NCBI RefSeq assembly: GCF_900496975.1
Contig: NZ_UFQC01000002.1
Location: 1-64,000, forward strand
DNA: 64,000 nt
Reading direction: 5' to 3'
Source of the DNA: Achromobacter veterisilvae
GTDB taxonomy: Bacteria; Pseudomonadota; Gammaproteobacteria; Burkholderiales; Burkholderiaceae_B
This document shows, piece after piece, positions 51,783 to 62,044 of this stretch. The notes beneath the pieces were generated by a model. It was not told where the DNA came from, did not search any database, and saw only the letters and a list, made by a program, of their open reading frames with translations. Each line of letters opens with the position of its first letter. Position 1 is the stretch's first letter. A program made the position numbers and the translations under genes.

Positions 51783-52952
51783 ATGACCTCATCCGCCTTC
51801 GACATTGCGATTCTCGGCGCGGGCCCGGTGGGCCGCGTGCTGGCCCTGATGTTGGCGCGCGTGGCGCCGGACCCGGCCCGCATCGCCCTGCTCGCGGGCA
51901 GCGCGCCCGCCCCGGCCGCGCCGTCGGCGGCCGTGCCCGCCGCCGACCCCCGGGTGCTGGCCATGAACCATGGCAGCCGCGTGCTGCTGGAATCGCTGCA
52001 CGCCTGGCCCGAACGCTCGGCCGACATCCGCAATATCCATGTGTCGCAACGCGGACGGCTGGGCCGCACCCTGATCCAGAACACCGACTTCGGCGTGCCC
52101 CAGTTGGGCAGCGTGGTCGCCTATTCCGGCCTGCACGCCAAGCTGGACGAATGCGTGGCCGCCTGCGGCGTCACCGTCCTGCCGGGCCCGCCCGCCCGGA
52201 TCGGCCGCCAGGATGCGGACGGCGTGCGCGTCGAGCAAGGCGAGGACACGCTGCTGTGCCGGGTCGCCGTGCAGTCCGACGGCGCGAGCGCGGCCGACGT
52301 GCGCCGCGACTACGGCCAGCACGCCGTGCTGACCACCGCCCATGCCTCCCTGCCCCGCCGCGGCTGGGCCTGGGAACGCTTCACGGCCGAAGGCCCGCTG
52401 GCCCTGCTGCCGCATCCGCAAACGCCGGACGCCTATTCGGTGGTCTGGTGCAGCGCGCCCGGCCGCGCCGGCGAACTGGCCGCGCTGGACAACGCGGCCT
52501 TTTCGCAGGCGCTGTCCGCGGCCTTCGGCGACCGCCTGGGCCGCCTGTCCAGCCAGGCGCCCCGCCACGTCTTTCCGCTGGCGCTCAGCGCGCGCCGCGC
52601 GCAGGTGCATGGCCGCGTGGCGGCCATCGGCAACGCCGCCCAGACCCTGCATCCGGTCGCCGGCCAGGGCCTGAACCTGGGCCTGCGCGACGCGGCCCGC
52701 CTGGCCCAGACGCTGGGCGGCTGGCTGGACCATCCGGGCGCCAACCCCGCCCCCGCCCTGGCCGAATTCGCCCGGGCGCGGTATGCCGACCGCGCCATCA
52801 CCGCCGGCCTGACCGACCTGATGCCCCGGGTCTTCTCGACCGGCCTCGCGCCGGTGGAGCATGCCTGCGGCCTGGCCCTGCTGGCGCTGGACCTGGCCTC
52901 GCCGCTGCGCGCGCCGCTGGCGCAGCACCTGCTGCAAGGTTTCCGGGCCTGA
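51783..52952 (+). CDS. ubiH: UbiH/UbiF/VisC-family FAD monooxygenase
   Basis: A 389-residue flavoprotein. N-terminal FAD site DIAILGAGPVGRVLALMLARV, the GD-type motif IGNAAQTLHPVAGQGLNLGLRDAARLAQTLG (about 281-311, the UbiH-family signature) and VFPLALSARRAQVHGRVAAIG. The family hydroxylates ubiquinone precursors, UbiH at C1. Of the several members, UbiH fits by length and by the pepP neighbourhood, as in E. coli pepP-ubiH. TAAAAT lies just upstream. Confidence 0.85.
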   Translation: MTSSAFDIAILGAGPVGRVLALMLARVAPDPARIALLAGSAPAPAAPSAAVPAADPRVLAMNHGSRVLLESLHAWPERSADIRNIHVSQRGRLGRTLIQNTDFGVPQLGSVVAYSGLHAKLDECVAACGVTVLPGPPARIGRQDADGVRVEQGEDTLLCRVAVQSDGASAADVRRDYGQHAVLTTAHASLPRRGWAWERFTAEGPLALLPHPQTPDAYSVVWCSAPGRAGELAALDNAAFSQALSAAFGDRLGRLSSQAPRHVFPLALSARRAQVHGRVAAIGNAAQTLHPVAGQGLNLGLRDAARLAQTLGGWLDHPGANPAPALAEFARARYADRAITAGLTDLMPRVFSTGLAPVEHACGLALLALDLASPLRAPLAQHLLQGFRA

Positions 52953-53068
52953 TTTCCCTTCGATCCGGCCCCGAAAAGGGGCGGGATCGGTTTGCTTTCG
53001 CCTCTCTTCGTTACCCGGCGTTTGCCGGGTGAAAAAGGGGGTTCGATCGAGCCGGTTAAAATGTGAGC

Positions 53069-54094
53069 ATGCGCATAGGCCAGTGGTCTCTTCCCAACAA
53101 CGTTCTTGTCGCGCCCATGGCGGGCGTGACGGACCGTCCTTTCCGCCAGCTTTGCAAGAAGCTGGGGGCGGGCTATGCCGTGTCGGAAATGGCCGCCAGC
53201 AACCCGAAGCTGTGGGATAGCGTCAAGACCTCCCGCCGCCTGAACCACGACGGCGAAATCGCCCCGATCTCGGTGCAGATCGCCGGCGCCGACCCCGCCA
53301 TGATGGCGGAGGCCGCGGTGTTCAACGCCAATAAAGGGGCCCGGATCATCGACATCAATATGGGCTGCCCGGTCAAGAAGGTCTGCAACGTCGCCTCCGG
53401 GTCGGCGCTGCTGCGCCACGAAGACCTGATCGCCCGCATCCTCGATGCCGTGGTGTCCGCCTGCGCGCCCCTGGGCGTGCCGGTCACCCTCAAGACCCGG
53501 ACCGGCTGGGACCGCGAAAGCCGCAACGCCCTGCGGGTGGCCAAAATGGCCGAAAACGCCGGCATCTCCGCCCTGACCCTGCACGGCCGCACCCGCGCCG
53601 ACCTCTATACGGGAGAGGCGGAATATGACACTATCCGCGCCGTCAAGGCGGAGCTGGACATTCCCGTGATTGCCAACGGGGATATCGATTCTCCTGAAAA
53701 AGCCAGGCGCGTCCTGGATTACACTGGCGCCGACGCGGTCATGATCGGCCGGGCGGCCCAAGGCCGTCCCTGGATTTTCCGCGAAATCGACCACTACCTG
53801 CGCACGGGCGAAACACTGGCCCCTCCCTCTTACGGGGAAATGCGCGAGCTGCTGCTCGAACATCTCGACGACCACTACCGGTTCTACGGCGAGCACACCG
53901 GCGTACGCACGGCGCGCAAGCACATCGGCTGGTACCTGGACGGCCTGCCGGGCGCGGATTCGTTCTGCGCCCGCATGAATCTGATCGACAATACCCGAGA
54001 CCAGTGGCGGGCCGTGTCGGACTGGTTCGACATCATCTCGCGCGACGGCGGGCCTTATCCGGCGCCGGTCGCAGAAGCCCTGCTGGCGGCATGA
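53069..54094 (+). CDS. dusB: tRNA-dihydrouridine synthase B
   Basis: A 341-residue FMN enzyme; ATG 53069 chosen over an in-frame GTG at 53063. It shows MRIGQWSLPNNVLVAPMAGVTDRPFRQLCKKLGAG, INMGCPVKKVCNVASGSAL (catalytic Cys), LTLHGRTRADLYTGEAEYDTIRAVK and AVMIGRAAQGRPWIFREI. DusB reduces U to dihydrouridine in tRNA. It is 36 bp upstream of fis, the standard dusB-fis operon. Confidence 0.96.
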   Translation: MRIGQWSLPNNVLVAPMAGVTDRPFRQLCKKLGAGYAVSEMAASNPKLWDSVKTSRRLNHDGEIAPISVQIAGADPAMMAEAAVFNANKGARIIDINMGCPVKKVCNVASGSALLRHEDLIARILDAVVSACAPLGVPVTLKTRTGWDRESRNALRVAKMAENAGISALTLHGRTRADLYTGEAEYDTIRAVKAELDIPVIANGDIDSPEKARRVLDYTGADAVMIGRAAQGRPWIFREIDHYLRTGETLAPPSYGEMRELLLEHLDDHYRFYGEHTGVRTARKHIGWYLDGLPGADSFCARMNLIDNTRDQWRAVSDWFDIISRDGGPYPAPVAEALLAA

Positions 54095-54130
54095 CCGCCT
54101 CAACACCAACATAAAAATATCTGTACTCAA

Positions 54131-54370
54131 ATGAGCAAGAAAGATGTCCTGGAAGAATGCGTGCGCGCCAGCCTGGAGCGCTATTTCGAAGACTTGGGCG
54201 AATCCGAGCCCCACGACATGTGGGACATGGTGATGCGTTGCGTGGAACGCCCGGTGCTCGAAGTGGCGCTGGAGCGGTCCGGCGGCAACCAGTCGCGCGC
54301 GTCCGAAATGCTGGGCATCACCCGCAACACCCTGCGCAAGAAGCTGCTGGCGCACAATATCCAGGTATAG
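54131..54370 (+). CDS. fis: Fis nucleoid-associated protein
   Basis: A 79-residue protein, shorter than the 98 residues of E. coli Fis as usual in beta-proteobacteria. The C-terminal HTH is MLGITRNTLRKKLLAHNI (about 60-77). GNQSRASEMLGITRNTLRKKL is the Fis-family signature. It follows dusB and is expected to be growth-phase regulated. Confidence 0.95.
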   Translation: MSKKDVLEECVRASLERYFEDLGESEPHDMWDMVMRCVERPVLEVALERSGGNQSRASEMLGITRNTLRKKLLAHNIQV

Positions 54371-54472
54371 CTTTCCCGCGCGGACGGCCGCCGCGACGCG
54401 CCGTCCGCCCTCCAGATTTCCCATCCTGACCAGAACGAGGAAGGCGTACCCGCCCCACTCCCGTCCCTCACC

Positions 54473-56062
54473 ATGAAAATCGAAACCGCCCTGCTTTCGG
54501 TGTCCGACAAGACCGGCATCGTTGAATTTGCCCGCGCCCTGGCCGCGCGCGGCGTGCGCCTGCTGTCGACCGGCGGCACCGCCAAGCTGCTGGCCGACTC
54601 CGGCCTGACCGTGACCGAAGTGGCCGCCCATACCGGTTCGCCCGAAATCCTCGACGGCCGCGTCAAGACGCTGCACCCGAAGATCCACGGCGGCCTGCTG
54701 GCGCGCCGCGACAGCGCCGAACACATGGACACCATCAAGGCGGCGGGCATCGATCGCATCGACATGCTGGTGGTCAACCTGTATCCGTTCCGCGAAACGG
54801 TGGCCAAGCCCGATTGCACCTTCGCCGACGCCGTCGAGAACATCGACATCGGCGGGCCGGCCATGCTGCGCGCGGCGGCCAAGAACCACGGCACCGAAGC
54901 CGGCGGCGTGACAGTGGTGATCGACCCCGTCGACTACTCGCGCGTGCTGTCGGAAATGGACAAGGGCGGCGCCACGTCCTACGGCCTGCGCCTGGCGCTG
55001 GCCGCCAAGGTCTATGCCCACACCGCCGCCTACGACGGCGCCATCGCCGCCTACCTGACCAGCCTGACCGAAGCCGAGCCCAAGCAGGAAGCCGTGCCGG
55101 CCCGCAGCGAATGGCCCGGCACCCTGACCCTGCAGGTCAAGCAGGAACAGGCGCTGCGCTACGGCGAAAACCCCCACCAGACCGCCGCCTTCTACGTCGA
55201 CGCGCAGCGTCCGGCCGGCCTGCTGGGCAATTACCGCCAGTTGCAGGGCAAGGAACTGTCCTACAACAACATCGCGGACGCCGACGCCGCCTGGGAATGC
55301 GCGCGCAGCTTCGAAGCGCCCGCCTGCGTCATCGTCAAGCACGCCAACCCCTGCGGCGTAGCCGTCGCGGCGGGCACCCTGGAGGCCTACCAGCAGGCCT
55401 TCAAGACCGACCCGACCTCCGCCTTCGGCGGCATCATCGCCTTCAACCGACCGGTGGACGCCGCCACGGCCGAAGCCGTGAGTTCGCAGTTCCTGGAAGT
55501 GCTGCTGGCCCCCGCCTACGACGGCGCGGCGCTGGCCGTCCTGGCCGCCAAGAAGAACGTGCGCGTGCTGGAAGTGCCCATGGGCACGGGCCAGAACGCC
55601 TTCGACATCAAGCGCGTGGGCGGCGGCTGGCTGGTGCAGAGCCCGGACGCCTACAACGTGCCGCGCGACGCGCTCAAGGTGGTCAGCAAGCGCCAGCCCA
55701 CCGAACAGGAAATGAACGACCTGGCCTTCGCCTGGAAGGTCGCCAAGTACGTCAAGTCCAACGCCATCGTGTTCGTGGGCGGGGGCATGACCCTGGGCGT
55801 GGGCGCCGGCCAGATGAGCCGCATCGACTCGGCCCGCATCGCCTCCATCAAGGCGGAGAACGCCGGCCTGACCCTGAAGGGCTCGGCCGTGGCCTCGGAC
55901 GCCTTCTTCCCGTTCCGCGACGGCCTGGACGTGGTGGTGGCGGCGGGCGCGACCTGCGTGATCCAGCCCGGCGGCAGCGTGCGCGACGACGAAGTCATCG
56001 CCGCGGCCGACGAGCATGGCATCGCCATGGTGCTGACCGGCACCCGCCACTTCCGCCACTGA
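54473..56062 (+). CDS. purH: Bifunctional AICAR transformylase / IMP cyclohydrolase
   Basis: A 529-residue enzyme. The N-terminal MGS-like domain ([56 protein letters not shown]) has IMP cyclohydrolase activity. The C-terminal AICAR-formyltransferase domain has [28 protein letters not shown] and HTD-type [18 protein letters not shown]. The last two steps of purine synthesis. Its stop overlaps the ruvC ATG by one base. Confidence 0.97.
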   Translation: MKIETALLSVSDKTGIVEFARALAARGVRLLSTGGTAKLLADSGLTVTEVAAHTGSPEILDGRVKTLHPKIHGGLLARRDSAEHMDTIKAAGIDRIDMLVVNLYPFRETVAKPDCTFADAVENIDIGGPAMLRAAAKNHGTEAGGVTVVIDPVDYSRVLSEMDKGGATSYGLRLALAAKVYAHTAAYDGAIAAYLTSLTEAEPKQEAVPARSEWPGTLTLQVKQEQALRYGENPHQTAAFYVDAQRPAGLLGNYRQLQGKELSYNNIADADAAWECARSFEAPACVIVKHANPCGVAVAAGTLEAYQQAFKTDPTSAFGGIIAFNRPVDAATAEAVSSQFLEVLLAPAYDGAALAVLAAKKNVRVLEVPMGTGQNAFDIKRVGGGWLVQSPDAYNVPRDALKVVSKRQPTEQEMNDLAFAWKVAKYVKSNAIVFVGGGMTLGVGAGQMSRIDSARIASIKAENAGLTLKGSAVASDAFFPFRDGLDVVVAAGATCVIQPGGSVRDDEVIAAADEHGIAMVLTGTRHFRH

Positions 56063-56610
56063 TGCGCGTCCTCGGCATCGATCCCGGCCTGCGCCGCACC
56101 GGCTTCGGTGTGATCGATGCCGACGGGCCGCGGCTGCGCTACGTCTCCAGCGGGACCATCGTGGTCCCGCCGGCGCTGACCCTGTCCGAACGGCTGAAAG
56201 TCATCCTGGACAACCTGCGCCAGGTGGCGCGCGACACGCAACCTGACGTCGCCGCGCTCGAAATCATCTTCCTGAACACCAACCCCGCCTCCACGCTGCT
56301 CCTGGGCCAGGCGCGCGGCGCGGCGCTGTGCGCCCTGGCCGACAGTTCGCTGGCCGTGCACGAGTACACCGCGCTGCAGATCAAGAAAGCCGTGGTCGGC
56401 ACCGGCCGCGCCGCCAAGGAGCAGGTGCAGATGATGGTGCAGCACCTGCTGGCGCTGGACGGCGCGCCCTCGCCCGACTCGGCCGACGCGCTGGCCTGCG
56501 CGATCTGCCACGCCCACGCCGGGCCCATGCAGGAAAAGCTCGAGCGCCTGGGCGCCACCCTGCGCATGGGCGGCAAGACCCGCATCCGCAATGGCCGCCT
56601 GATCGGCTGA
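56062..56610 (+). CDS. ruvC: Holliday-junction resolvase RuvC
   Basis: A 182-residue endonuclease: [19 protein letters not shown] with the catalytic Asp7, [21 protein letters not shown] (Glu), and [15 protein letters not shown] (Asp pair). It cleaves Holliday junctions with RuvAB. It is one base from purH and 100 bp before ruvA; ruvB lies 2 kb away on the other strand. Confidence 0.96.
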   Translation: MRVLGIDPGLRRTGFGVIDADGPRLRYVSSGTIVVPPALTLSERLKVILDNLRQVARDTQPDVAALEIIFLNTNPASTLLLGQARGAALCALADSSLAVHEYTALQIKKAVVGTGRAAKEQVQMMVQHLLALDGAPSPDSADALACAICHAHAGPMQEKLERLGATLRMGGKTRIRNGRLIG

Positions 56611-56710
56611 GCGTTTTCCCCCGCTTTTCCCCCGCGCGCGCCCGCGCGTATAGAATCCCCGCATTCGCCGCGCATTCGGCGGCCTCACCATTGCCAGGCC
56701 TTCAATCACC

Positions 56711-57283
56711 ATGATCGGACGCATCACCGGAACCCTGATCGAGAAACTCCCGCCCACGATCTGCGTGGACGTGGGCGGTCTGGGCTATGACATCGACGTG
56801 CCCATGAGCACGCTGTACTCCCTGCCGGACACCGGCGCGCGCGTCACGCTCTACACGCACCTGACGGTGCGCGAGGACGCCCACATTCTCTACGGCTTCG
56901 CCACGGCGGCCGAACGCAGCGCCTTCCGCGAACTGATCAAGGTCAGCGGCATCGGCGCGCGCACCGCGCTGTCGGTGCTATCGGGGCTGTCGGTGGCGGA
57001 CCTGGCCCAGGCCATCACCTTGCAGGAATCGGGCCGCCTGACCCGCGTGCCCGGCATCGGCAAGAAAACCGCGGAACGCCTGCTGCTGGAAATGCGCGGC
57101 AAGCTGGGCGCGGACATCGGCGCCACCGCGCACGCCACGCCCGACAACCAGTCCGACATCCTGAACGCGCTGCTGGCGCTCGGCTACTCCGAAAAGGAAT
57201 CGCTGTCGGCCCTGAAGACGCTGCCCGAAGGCGTGGGCGTGTCCGACGGCATCAAGCAGGCGCTGAAGGCCCTGGTGCGCTGA
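56711..57283 (+). CDS. ruvA: Holliday-junction branch-migration protein RuvA
   Basis: A 190-residue protein. OB-fold domain [35 protein letters not shown]; the two helix-hairpin-helix motifs [20 protein letters not shown] and [24 protein letters not shown]-terminal RuvB-binding domain with [16 protein letters not shown]. It loads RuvB on junctions. The stop touches the convergent reductase gene without a gap. Confidence 0.97.
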   Translation: MIGRITGTLIEKLPPTICVDVGGLGYDIDVPMSTLYSLPDTGARVTLYTHLTVREDAHILYGFATAAERSAFRELIKVSGIGARTALSVLSGLSVADLAQAITLQESGRLTRVPGIGKKTAERLLLEMRGKLGADIGATAHATPDNQSDILNALLALGYSEKESLSALKTLPEGVGVSDGIKQALKALVR

Positions 57284-58192
57284 TTACAGATAGCGGGGCG
57301 CGACGGCCTCCAGGCCGGTCGGCACCACGTGCAGTTCGGGAGCGATCGGCCCCGTGCAGACGTTGTCGCGGCGCAGGGAATCCAGGTTGTCGCGCGACAT
57401 CAGCGGCCTGCCCGGCAGGCATTCGAACAGCATGGCCTGCAGGCGGCCCACGCCCATCGGCATGCCGATCACCGGCCGCGGATGGCCGCTCCAGGCGGCG
57501 CACAGGCGCGCGATCTCGCCCAGCGTGTAGACCTGCGGGCCGCCCAGTTCGTAGGTCTTGCCGCAGGTGTGCGTGTTGCCCAGCGCCGACACCAGGGCCG
57601 CCACCACGTCGCCCACGTACACCGGCTGCATGCGCACGTGCGCGCCCGCCAGCGGCAGCACGGGCAGCCAGCGGGCGAGCCGGGCGAACATATTGGTGAA
57701 CTGGTCGTCGGGGCCGAAGACGACGGAAGGGCGGAAGATCGTCCAGCCGCCTTCGCGCCAATCCGCGAATTCCTTCTTGATGGCGGCTTCGCCGTCGCCC
57801 TTGGAGCGCTGGTACATGCTGTTGCCGCCGGAGTCCGCGCCCAGCGCGCTGACGTGCAGCATGCGGGGCACGCGCTGGCGGCGGCACGCCTGCGCGATGC
57901 GCTGCGGCAGCAGGACGTGCGCCCGCGCGAAATCCGATCCGTAGGGCCGGCCGGCCTTGCCGTGCAGGATGCCCACCAGGTTCACGACCGCGTCGCAGCC
58001 TTGCGCCAGGCCGTCCAGCGTGGCGTCGTCGTGCACGTCGCATTCGAGCAGGGTGGTGGTGGGGAGGATCTGCAGATCGCGCCCGCGGCCGTAAAGACGG
58101 GTGGGCACGATGATCTGATGCTGGTCCGCGGACAGCCGCGCTACCAGGTGACGGCCGATGAAACCGGTGCCGCCGATGACAAGGATACGCAT
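57284..58192 (-). CDS. NDUFA9-like atypical short-chain dehydrogenase
   Basis: A 302-residue NAD(P)-binding protein: MRILVIGGTGFIGRHLVARLSADQHQIIVPTR (Rossmann GGTGFIG), VVNLVGILHGKAGRPYGSDFARAHVLLPQRIAQAC, ADSGGNSMYQRSKGDGE and WTIFRPSVVFGPDDQFTNMFARLARWLPVLPL. This is the complex I NDUFA9 subunit family of bacteria. The Tyr-Lys pair sits in YQRSKGDGE, so it may keep catalysis or be a chaperone-like protein. Confidence 0.9.
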   Translation of the reverse strand: MRILVIGGTGFIGRHLVARLSADQHQIIVPTRLYGRGRDLQILPTTTLLECDVHDDATLDGLAQGCDAVVNLVGILHGKAGRPYGSDFARAHVLLPQRIAQACRRQRVPRMLHVSALGADSGGNSMYQRSKGDGEAAIKKEFADWREGGWTIFRPSVVFGPDDQFTNMFARLARWLPVLPLAGAHVRMQPVYVGDVVAALVSALGNTHTCGKTYELGGPQVYTLGEIARLCAAWSGHPRPVIGMPMGVGRLQAMLFECLPGRPLMSRDNLDSLRRDNVCTGPIAPELHVVPTGLEAVAPRYL

Positions 58193-58295
58193 GTCGCAGC
58201 CCCTGTTCGTCAGGATTCAGCCCCGATTCTGCCTTGCACGGGCGACAACCGCAAGCGCGCATCGGCGGCCCGCTTGCGGGCCGCCGCCAGGCGCG

Positions 58296-59261
58296 TCAGG
58301 CCGCCAGCAACTTGGCGTAGGCCGGAAGATCGACGTTGCCGCCGCTGATGATGACCCCGACCCGGGCGCCGCGCACCGGCACCACGTTCTGCATGACGGC
58401 GGACGCGGCCAGGCAACCGGTGGGCTCCACCACCATCTTCATGCGTTCGGCGAAGAACTTCATGGTGGCGACCAGTTGCTCGTCCGTCACCGTGACGATG
58501 TCGCGGACGTACTTCTGGATCAGCGGGAAGGTCAGATTGCCGAGGTGCGTCGTGGCGGCGCCGTCGGCCAGGGTCTTGGGGGCTGGAATTCGGACGATTT
58601 CACCTTTGCGCAGGGACTGCTGGCCATCGTTGCCGGCCTCGGGCTCGACCCCGTAGACCAGGCAGCGCGGGCTCAGCGCGAAGGCGGACAGGGCCGAACC
58701 GGCCAGCAGCCCGCCGCCGCCCAGGCAGACGAACAGGTAGTCCAGTTCGCCCACTTCCTCGAACAGCTCCTTGGCGGCGGTGCCCTGGCCGGCGATCACG
58801 TCCTCGTGGTCGTAGGGCGGGATCAGCGTGGCGCCCGTTTCCGCCTGGATGCGGCGCGCGATGGCCTCGCGGTCCTCGGTGTAGCGGTCGTAGGTGACGA
58901 TCTTGCCGCCATAGCCTTCGGTGGCGGCACGCTTGGCCGCGGGCGCGTCCAGCGGCATGATGATGGTGGCCTGCACGCCTTGCAGCCGGGACGCCAGGGC
59001 GATGGCCTGCGCGTGGTTGCCCGAGGAAAACGTCACGACGCCCGCGGCCCGCTGTTCGGGCGTCAGGCGCGCGATGGCGTTGTACCCGCCGCGGAACTTG
59101 AAGGCGCCCATGCGCTGGAAGTTCTCGCACTTGAAGAACAGCGAGGCGCCGCTGAGCGCGTCGGCGGTGGCTGAGGTCAAGACGGGCGTGCGGTGCGCGT
59201 TGCCGGCCAGGCGCTCGCTGGCGCGCGCGACATCATCGTAAGTGGGCAATTCGGGCTGCAT
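58296..59261 (-). CDS. Threonine/serine dehydratase, PLP type II
   Basis: A 321-residue PLP enzyme. FFKCENFQRMGAFKFRGGYNAI with the catalytic lysine, SSGNHAQAIALAS, VPLGGGGLLAGSAL-type LGGGGLLAGSALSAF (phosphate-binding loop) and IISGGNVDL. Without the C-terminal regulatory ACT domain of IlvA, it is the TdcB/YhbH-type catabolic threonine dehydratase or serine racemase-like form. Confidence 0.9.
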   Translation of the reverse strand: MQPELPTYDDVARASERLAGNAHRTPVLTSATADALSGASLFFKCENFQRMGAFKFRGGYNAIARLTPEQRAAGVVTFSSGNHAQAIALASRLQGVQATIIMPLDAPAAKRAATEGYGGKIVTYDRYTEDREAIARRIQAETGATLIPPYDHEDVIAGQGTAAKELFEEVGELDYLFVCLGGGGLLAGSALSAFALSPRCLVYGVEPEAGNDGQQSLRKGEIVRIPAPKTLADGAATTHLGNLTFPLIQKYVRDIVTVTDEQLVATMKFFAERMKMVVEPTGCLAASAVMQNVVPVRGARVGVIISGGNVDLPAYAKLLAA

Positions 59262-59340
59262 GGGAATTCGGTCCTTGGATCGCGAAAGGGTAACGGTACT
59301 CCCGGATGATAAACCCGCCGCGCCGCCGGCAGGCGGCGGC

Positions 59341-60414
59341 CTATTTGCCGAAGAGATCGCCGGACCCGCTGGCGGTGCCGGCGGGCGGGGTCAGCCCCAG
59401 GTGGCGCCACGTCGTGAGCGTCGCGGTGCGGCCGCGCGGCGTGCGCTGCAGGTAGCCGTGCTGGATCAGATAGGGTTCGATGACGTCCTCGATCGTGTCG
59501 CGCTCTTCGCCGATGGCCGCCGCCAGGCTGTCCACGCCGACGGGGCCCCCATCGAACTTGTGGACGATGGCCTCGAGCAGCTTGCGGTCCATCAGGTCCA
59601 GCCCCTGGGGGTCGACCTCGAGCATGGCCAGCGCGCGGCCGGCGACGTCGGCGTCGATGGTGCCGCTGGCCTTGACCTCGGCGTAGTCGCGCACGCGGCG
59701 CAGCAGCCGGTTGGCGATGCGCGGCGTGCCGCGGGCGCGGCGCGCCACTTCGGCCGCGCCGTCGGGCGTGATGCCGGCGTTCAGCAGGCCCGCGCTGCGC
59801 GTCACGATGCGGCCCAGGTCGGCGGCGTTGTAGAACTCCAGCCGCGACACGATGCCGAAGCGGTCGCGCAGCGGGTTGGTCAGCATGCCGGCCCGCGTGG
59901 TGGCGCCCACCAGGGTGAAAGGCTGCAGGTCCAGCTTCACGCTGCGCGCGGCGGGGCCTTCGCCGATCAGGATGTCGATCTGGAAGTCCTCCAGCGCCGG
60001 ATAGAGGATTTCCTCGACCACGGGCGACAGGCGGTGGATTTCGTCGATGAACAGGACGTCGTTCTTTTCGAGGTTGGTCAGCAGCGCGGCCAGGTCGCCG
60101 GGGCGTTCCAGCACCGGGCCGGATGTCTGGCGCAACTGCACGCCCATTTCGCGCGCGATGATGTGGGCCAGCGTGGTCTTGCCCAGGCCCGGCGGGCCGA
60201 ACAGCAGCACGTGGTCCAGTGCCTCGCCGCGCTTCCTGGCGGCGGCGATGAAGATCTCGAGCTGTTCGCGGGCGCGCTGCTGCCCCACGTATTCGTCCAG
60301 CGCCTTGGGCCGCAGGGCGCGTTCGATCGACTCCTCGTTGGGAGACACCGGCTGCGGCGCCACGATACGGGGGGCGTCGGGGCGGGAGGAAAGCGAATCG
60401 GACTGGATGGCCAT
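59341..60414 (-). CDS. ruvB: Holliday-junction branch-migration helicase RuvB
   Basis: A 357-residue AAA+ helicase (start [18 protein letters not shown] at 60414). [51 protein letters not shown] (Walker A), [11 protein letters not shown] (Walker B), [21 protein letters not shown] and HLGLTPP at the end. With RuvA it drives branch migration. It is separated from ruvCA and opposite in strand. Confidence 0.97.
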   Translation of the reverse strand: MAIQSDSLSSRPDAPRIVAPQPVSPNEESIERALRPKALDEYVGQQRAREQLEIFIAAARKRGEALDHVLLFGPPGLGKTTLAHIIAREMGVQLRQTSGPVLERPGDLAALLTNLEKNDVLFIDEIHRLSPVVEEILYPALEDFQIDILIGEGPAARSVKLDLQPFTLVGATTRAGMLTNPLRDRFGIVSRLEFYNAADLGRIVTRSAGLLNAGITPDGAAEVARRARGTPRIANRLLRRVRDYAEVKASGTIDADVAGRALAMLEVDPQGLDLMDRKLLEAIVHKFDGGPVGVDSLAAAIGEERDTIEDVIEPYLIQHGYLQRTPRGRTATLTTWRHLGLTPPAGTASGSGDLFGK

Positions 60415-60487
60415 GGTGCGGGAACGGCAAAGGACGAAGCAGGATGCATCGTACCGTAAGGACGGGCCGCCCTGGGACGGCCCGGCC

Positions 60488-62044
60488 CTATGCGGCTTCC
60501 GACAAAGGCAGCTTGACCCGCACGCCCAGGCCGCCGGATTCGGCTTCGCGCAGTTCCAGCGACCCGCCGTGCGCGCGCGCGATGGCCTCGGCCAGGGCCA
60601 GGCCCAGGCCGACGCTGCCGGTGCGCGTGCGCGCGTCGTCAAGCCGGCTGAACGGGCGCAGGGCCTCCTGGCGGCGCTCCGGCACGATGCCGGGGCCATG
60701 GTCGGCCACGTCCAGGACCGCGTAGCGCCCTTCCCGGCGCAGCGCGACGTCGACCGGCGGCGCGCCGTGGTTCAGGGCGTTGCCGATCAGGTTGTCCAGC
60801 AGCCGTCCCAGCGCCACGGCGTCCGCCTGCACCATCAGCGCGGCGTCCTCGTCGGCGGTCCGCAGGCGGATGTCGGTGCCCGCGCCCTGCCAGGCGCCCA
60901 CGCGCTCGGTCAGCCAGTCGCCCAGGGCCATGGAGGCGTAGCGGTAGGCGGCCGGGTCGGTCCCGCGCACGAAGCCGATGAACTGGTCGACCATGTGCTG
61001 CATGTCCTGCAGGTCGGCCCGCAGGCCCTCTTTCAGCTTGGAGTCGTCGGCCAGTTCAATGCGCAGCCACATCCGCGACAGCGGCCCTTTCAGGTCGTGC
61101 GGCAGGCCGGACAGCAGGGTCCGGCGCACCGAATCGGACTCGGACAGCGCGTCCAGCATGGCGTTGAAGCGCTCGCCCAGCACCCGGGTTTCATGCGGGC
61201 CCGAGGGTTCGACGCGCTGCGGCTGCCCGGCGGCCAGGCGGTCGGCGGCGTCGGCCAGCCGGGTGATCGGGCGCGTGATGTGCCACGAGAAGCCCACGGC
61301 CAGCAACAGCAGCAGGCCCAGCCCGCCCAGCCAGGCGGCGATGAAGGGCGTGGCCACCGGCGGATCCAGGCGGTCCAGCGGAATGACCAGCCATTCGCGC
61401 AGGCGCGGCACGTCCTCGCTGGCCGAGTTGGGGGCCAGCGAAATGAAGATTTCCGGCGTGGGGCCGCGCGACAGCGCGACACGGGTGCCGTCGTTCAGGC
61501 GTTCGTTGAGCTGCTGCACCAGCACGCGGAGGTCGCGGCGGATGTCGTCCGGTTCGGGCTGGTAGCGCCGCATGCGCTCTTCGTGCTCGCGCTCGCGTTC
61601 GCGGTCGGCCTCGTGCCGCTCGTCGGCGCGGTCGTCGTCGCGCTCTTCGGGCGGCGGCGAAGCCGGCGGCCCATGCAGTTGCGAGTCCGCCGCCGCGGGC
61701 GGAGGCCGCGGGGCGGCCTTGGGCGGAGGGGGCGGACGGCGGCCGTTGAAGCGCTGCAGCCTGGCTTCGGCCGGCAGCACCCGCGACCACAGGCGCCACT
61801 GGTTCTGCGAGGCGGTGCGCACGAAATCGGCGCGGTCCTCGGCCGGCACCTGGGACACGGCGGCGCGCAGCGTGCGGATCGTGGTGACGATGTAGCCGAT
61901 GGCCACGTCTTCCATGAACTTGTGGCGGAAGTAGGACACCGTCACCAGCGTGGCCGCCTGCGTCAGCAGGACCGCCCCCAGGATCAGCAGGATCAGCCGC
62001 GCCCGCAGCGACCGAGGCACCAGAAAACCGGGAGAGAAGCGCAT
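60488..62044 (-). CDS. Sensor histidine kinase (EnvZ-like) with a low-complexity periplasmic insertion
   Basis: A 518-residue kinase: TM1 (about 15-37, [22 protein letters not shown]), periplasmic domain, TM2 (about 232-253), HAMP, then [16 protein letters not shown] (H-box, His316) and ATPase motifs [18 protein letters not shown] and [13 protein letters not shown]. Residues about 101-168 insert a Pro-rich ([15 protein letters not shown]) and a charged Glu/Arg/Asp-rich stretch into the sensor. The overlap with the response-regulator gene by 1 bp shows one operon. An OmpR/EnvZ-type pair, possibly RisA/RisS; this is not certain. Confidence 0.9.
   Translation of the reverse strand: MRFSPGFLVPRSLRARLILLILGAVLLTQAATLVTVSYFRHKFMEDVAIGYIVTTIRTLRAAVSQVPAEDRADFVRTASQNQWRLWSRVLPAEARLQRFNGRRPPPPPKAAPRPPPAAADSQLHGPPASPPPEERDDDRADERHEADREREREHEERMRRYQPEPDDIRRDLRVLVQQLNERLNDGTRVALSRGPTPEIFISLAPNSASEDVPRLREWLVIPLDRLDPPVATPFIAAWLGGLGLLLLLAVGFSWHITRPITRLADAADRLAAGQPQRVEPSGPHETRVLGERFNAMLDALSESDSVRRTLLSGLPHDLKGPLSRMWLRIELADDSKLKEGLRADLQDMQHMVDQFIGFVRGTDPAAYRYASMALGDWLTERVGAWQGAGTDIRLRTADEDAALMVQADAVALGRLLDNLIGNALNHGAPPVDVALRREGRYAVLDVADHGPGIVPERRQEALRPFSRLDDARTRTGSVGLGLALAEAIARAHGGSLELREAESGGLGVRVKLPLSEAA

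Noticed and set aside
52433-56059. 1208-codon minus-strand frame opposite ubiH, dusB, fis and purH
   Set aside because: Antisense shadow of four well-recognised genes in GC-rich DNA; it runs across gene borders and has no domain.
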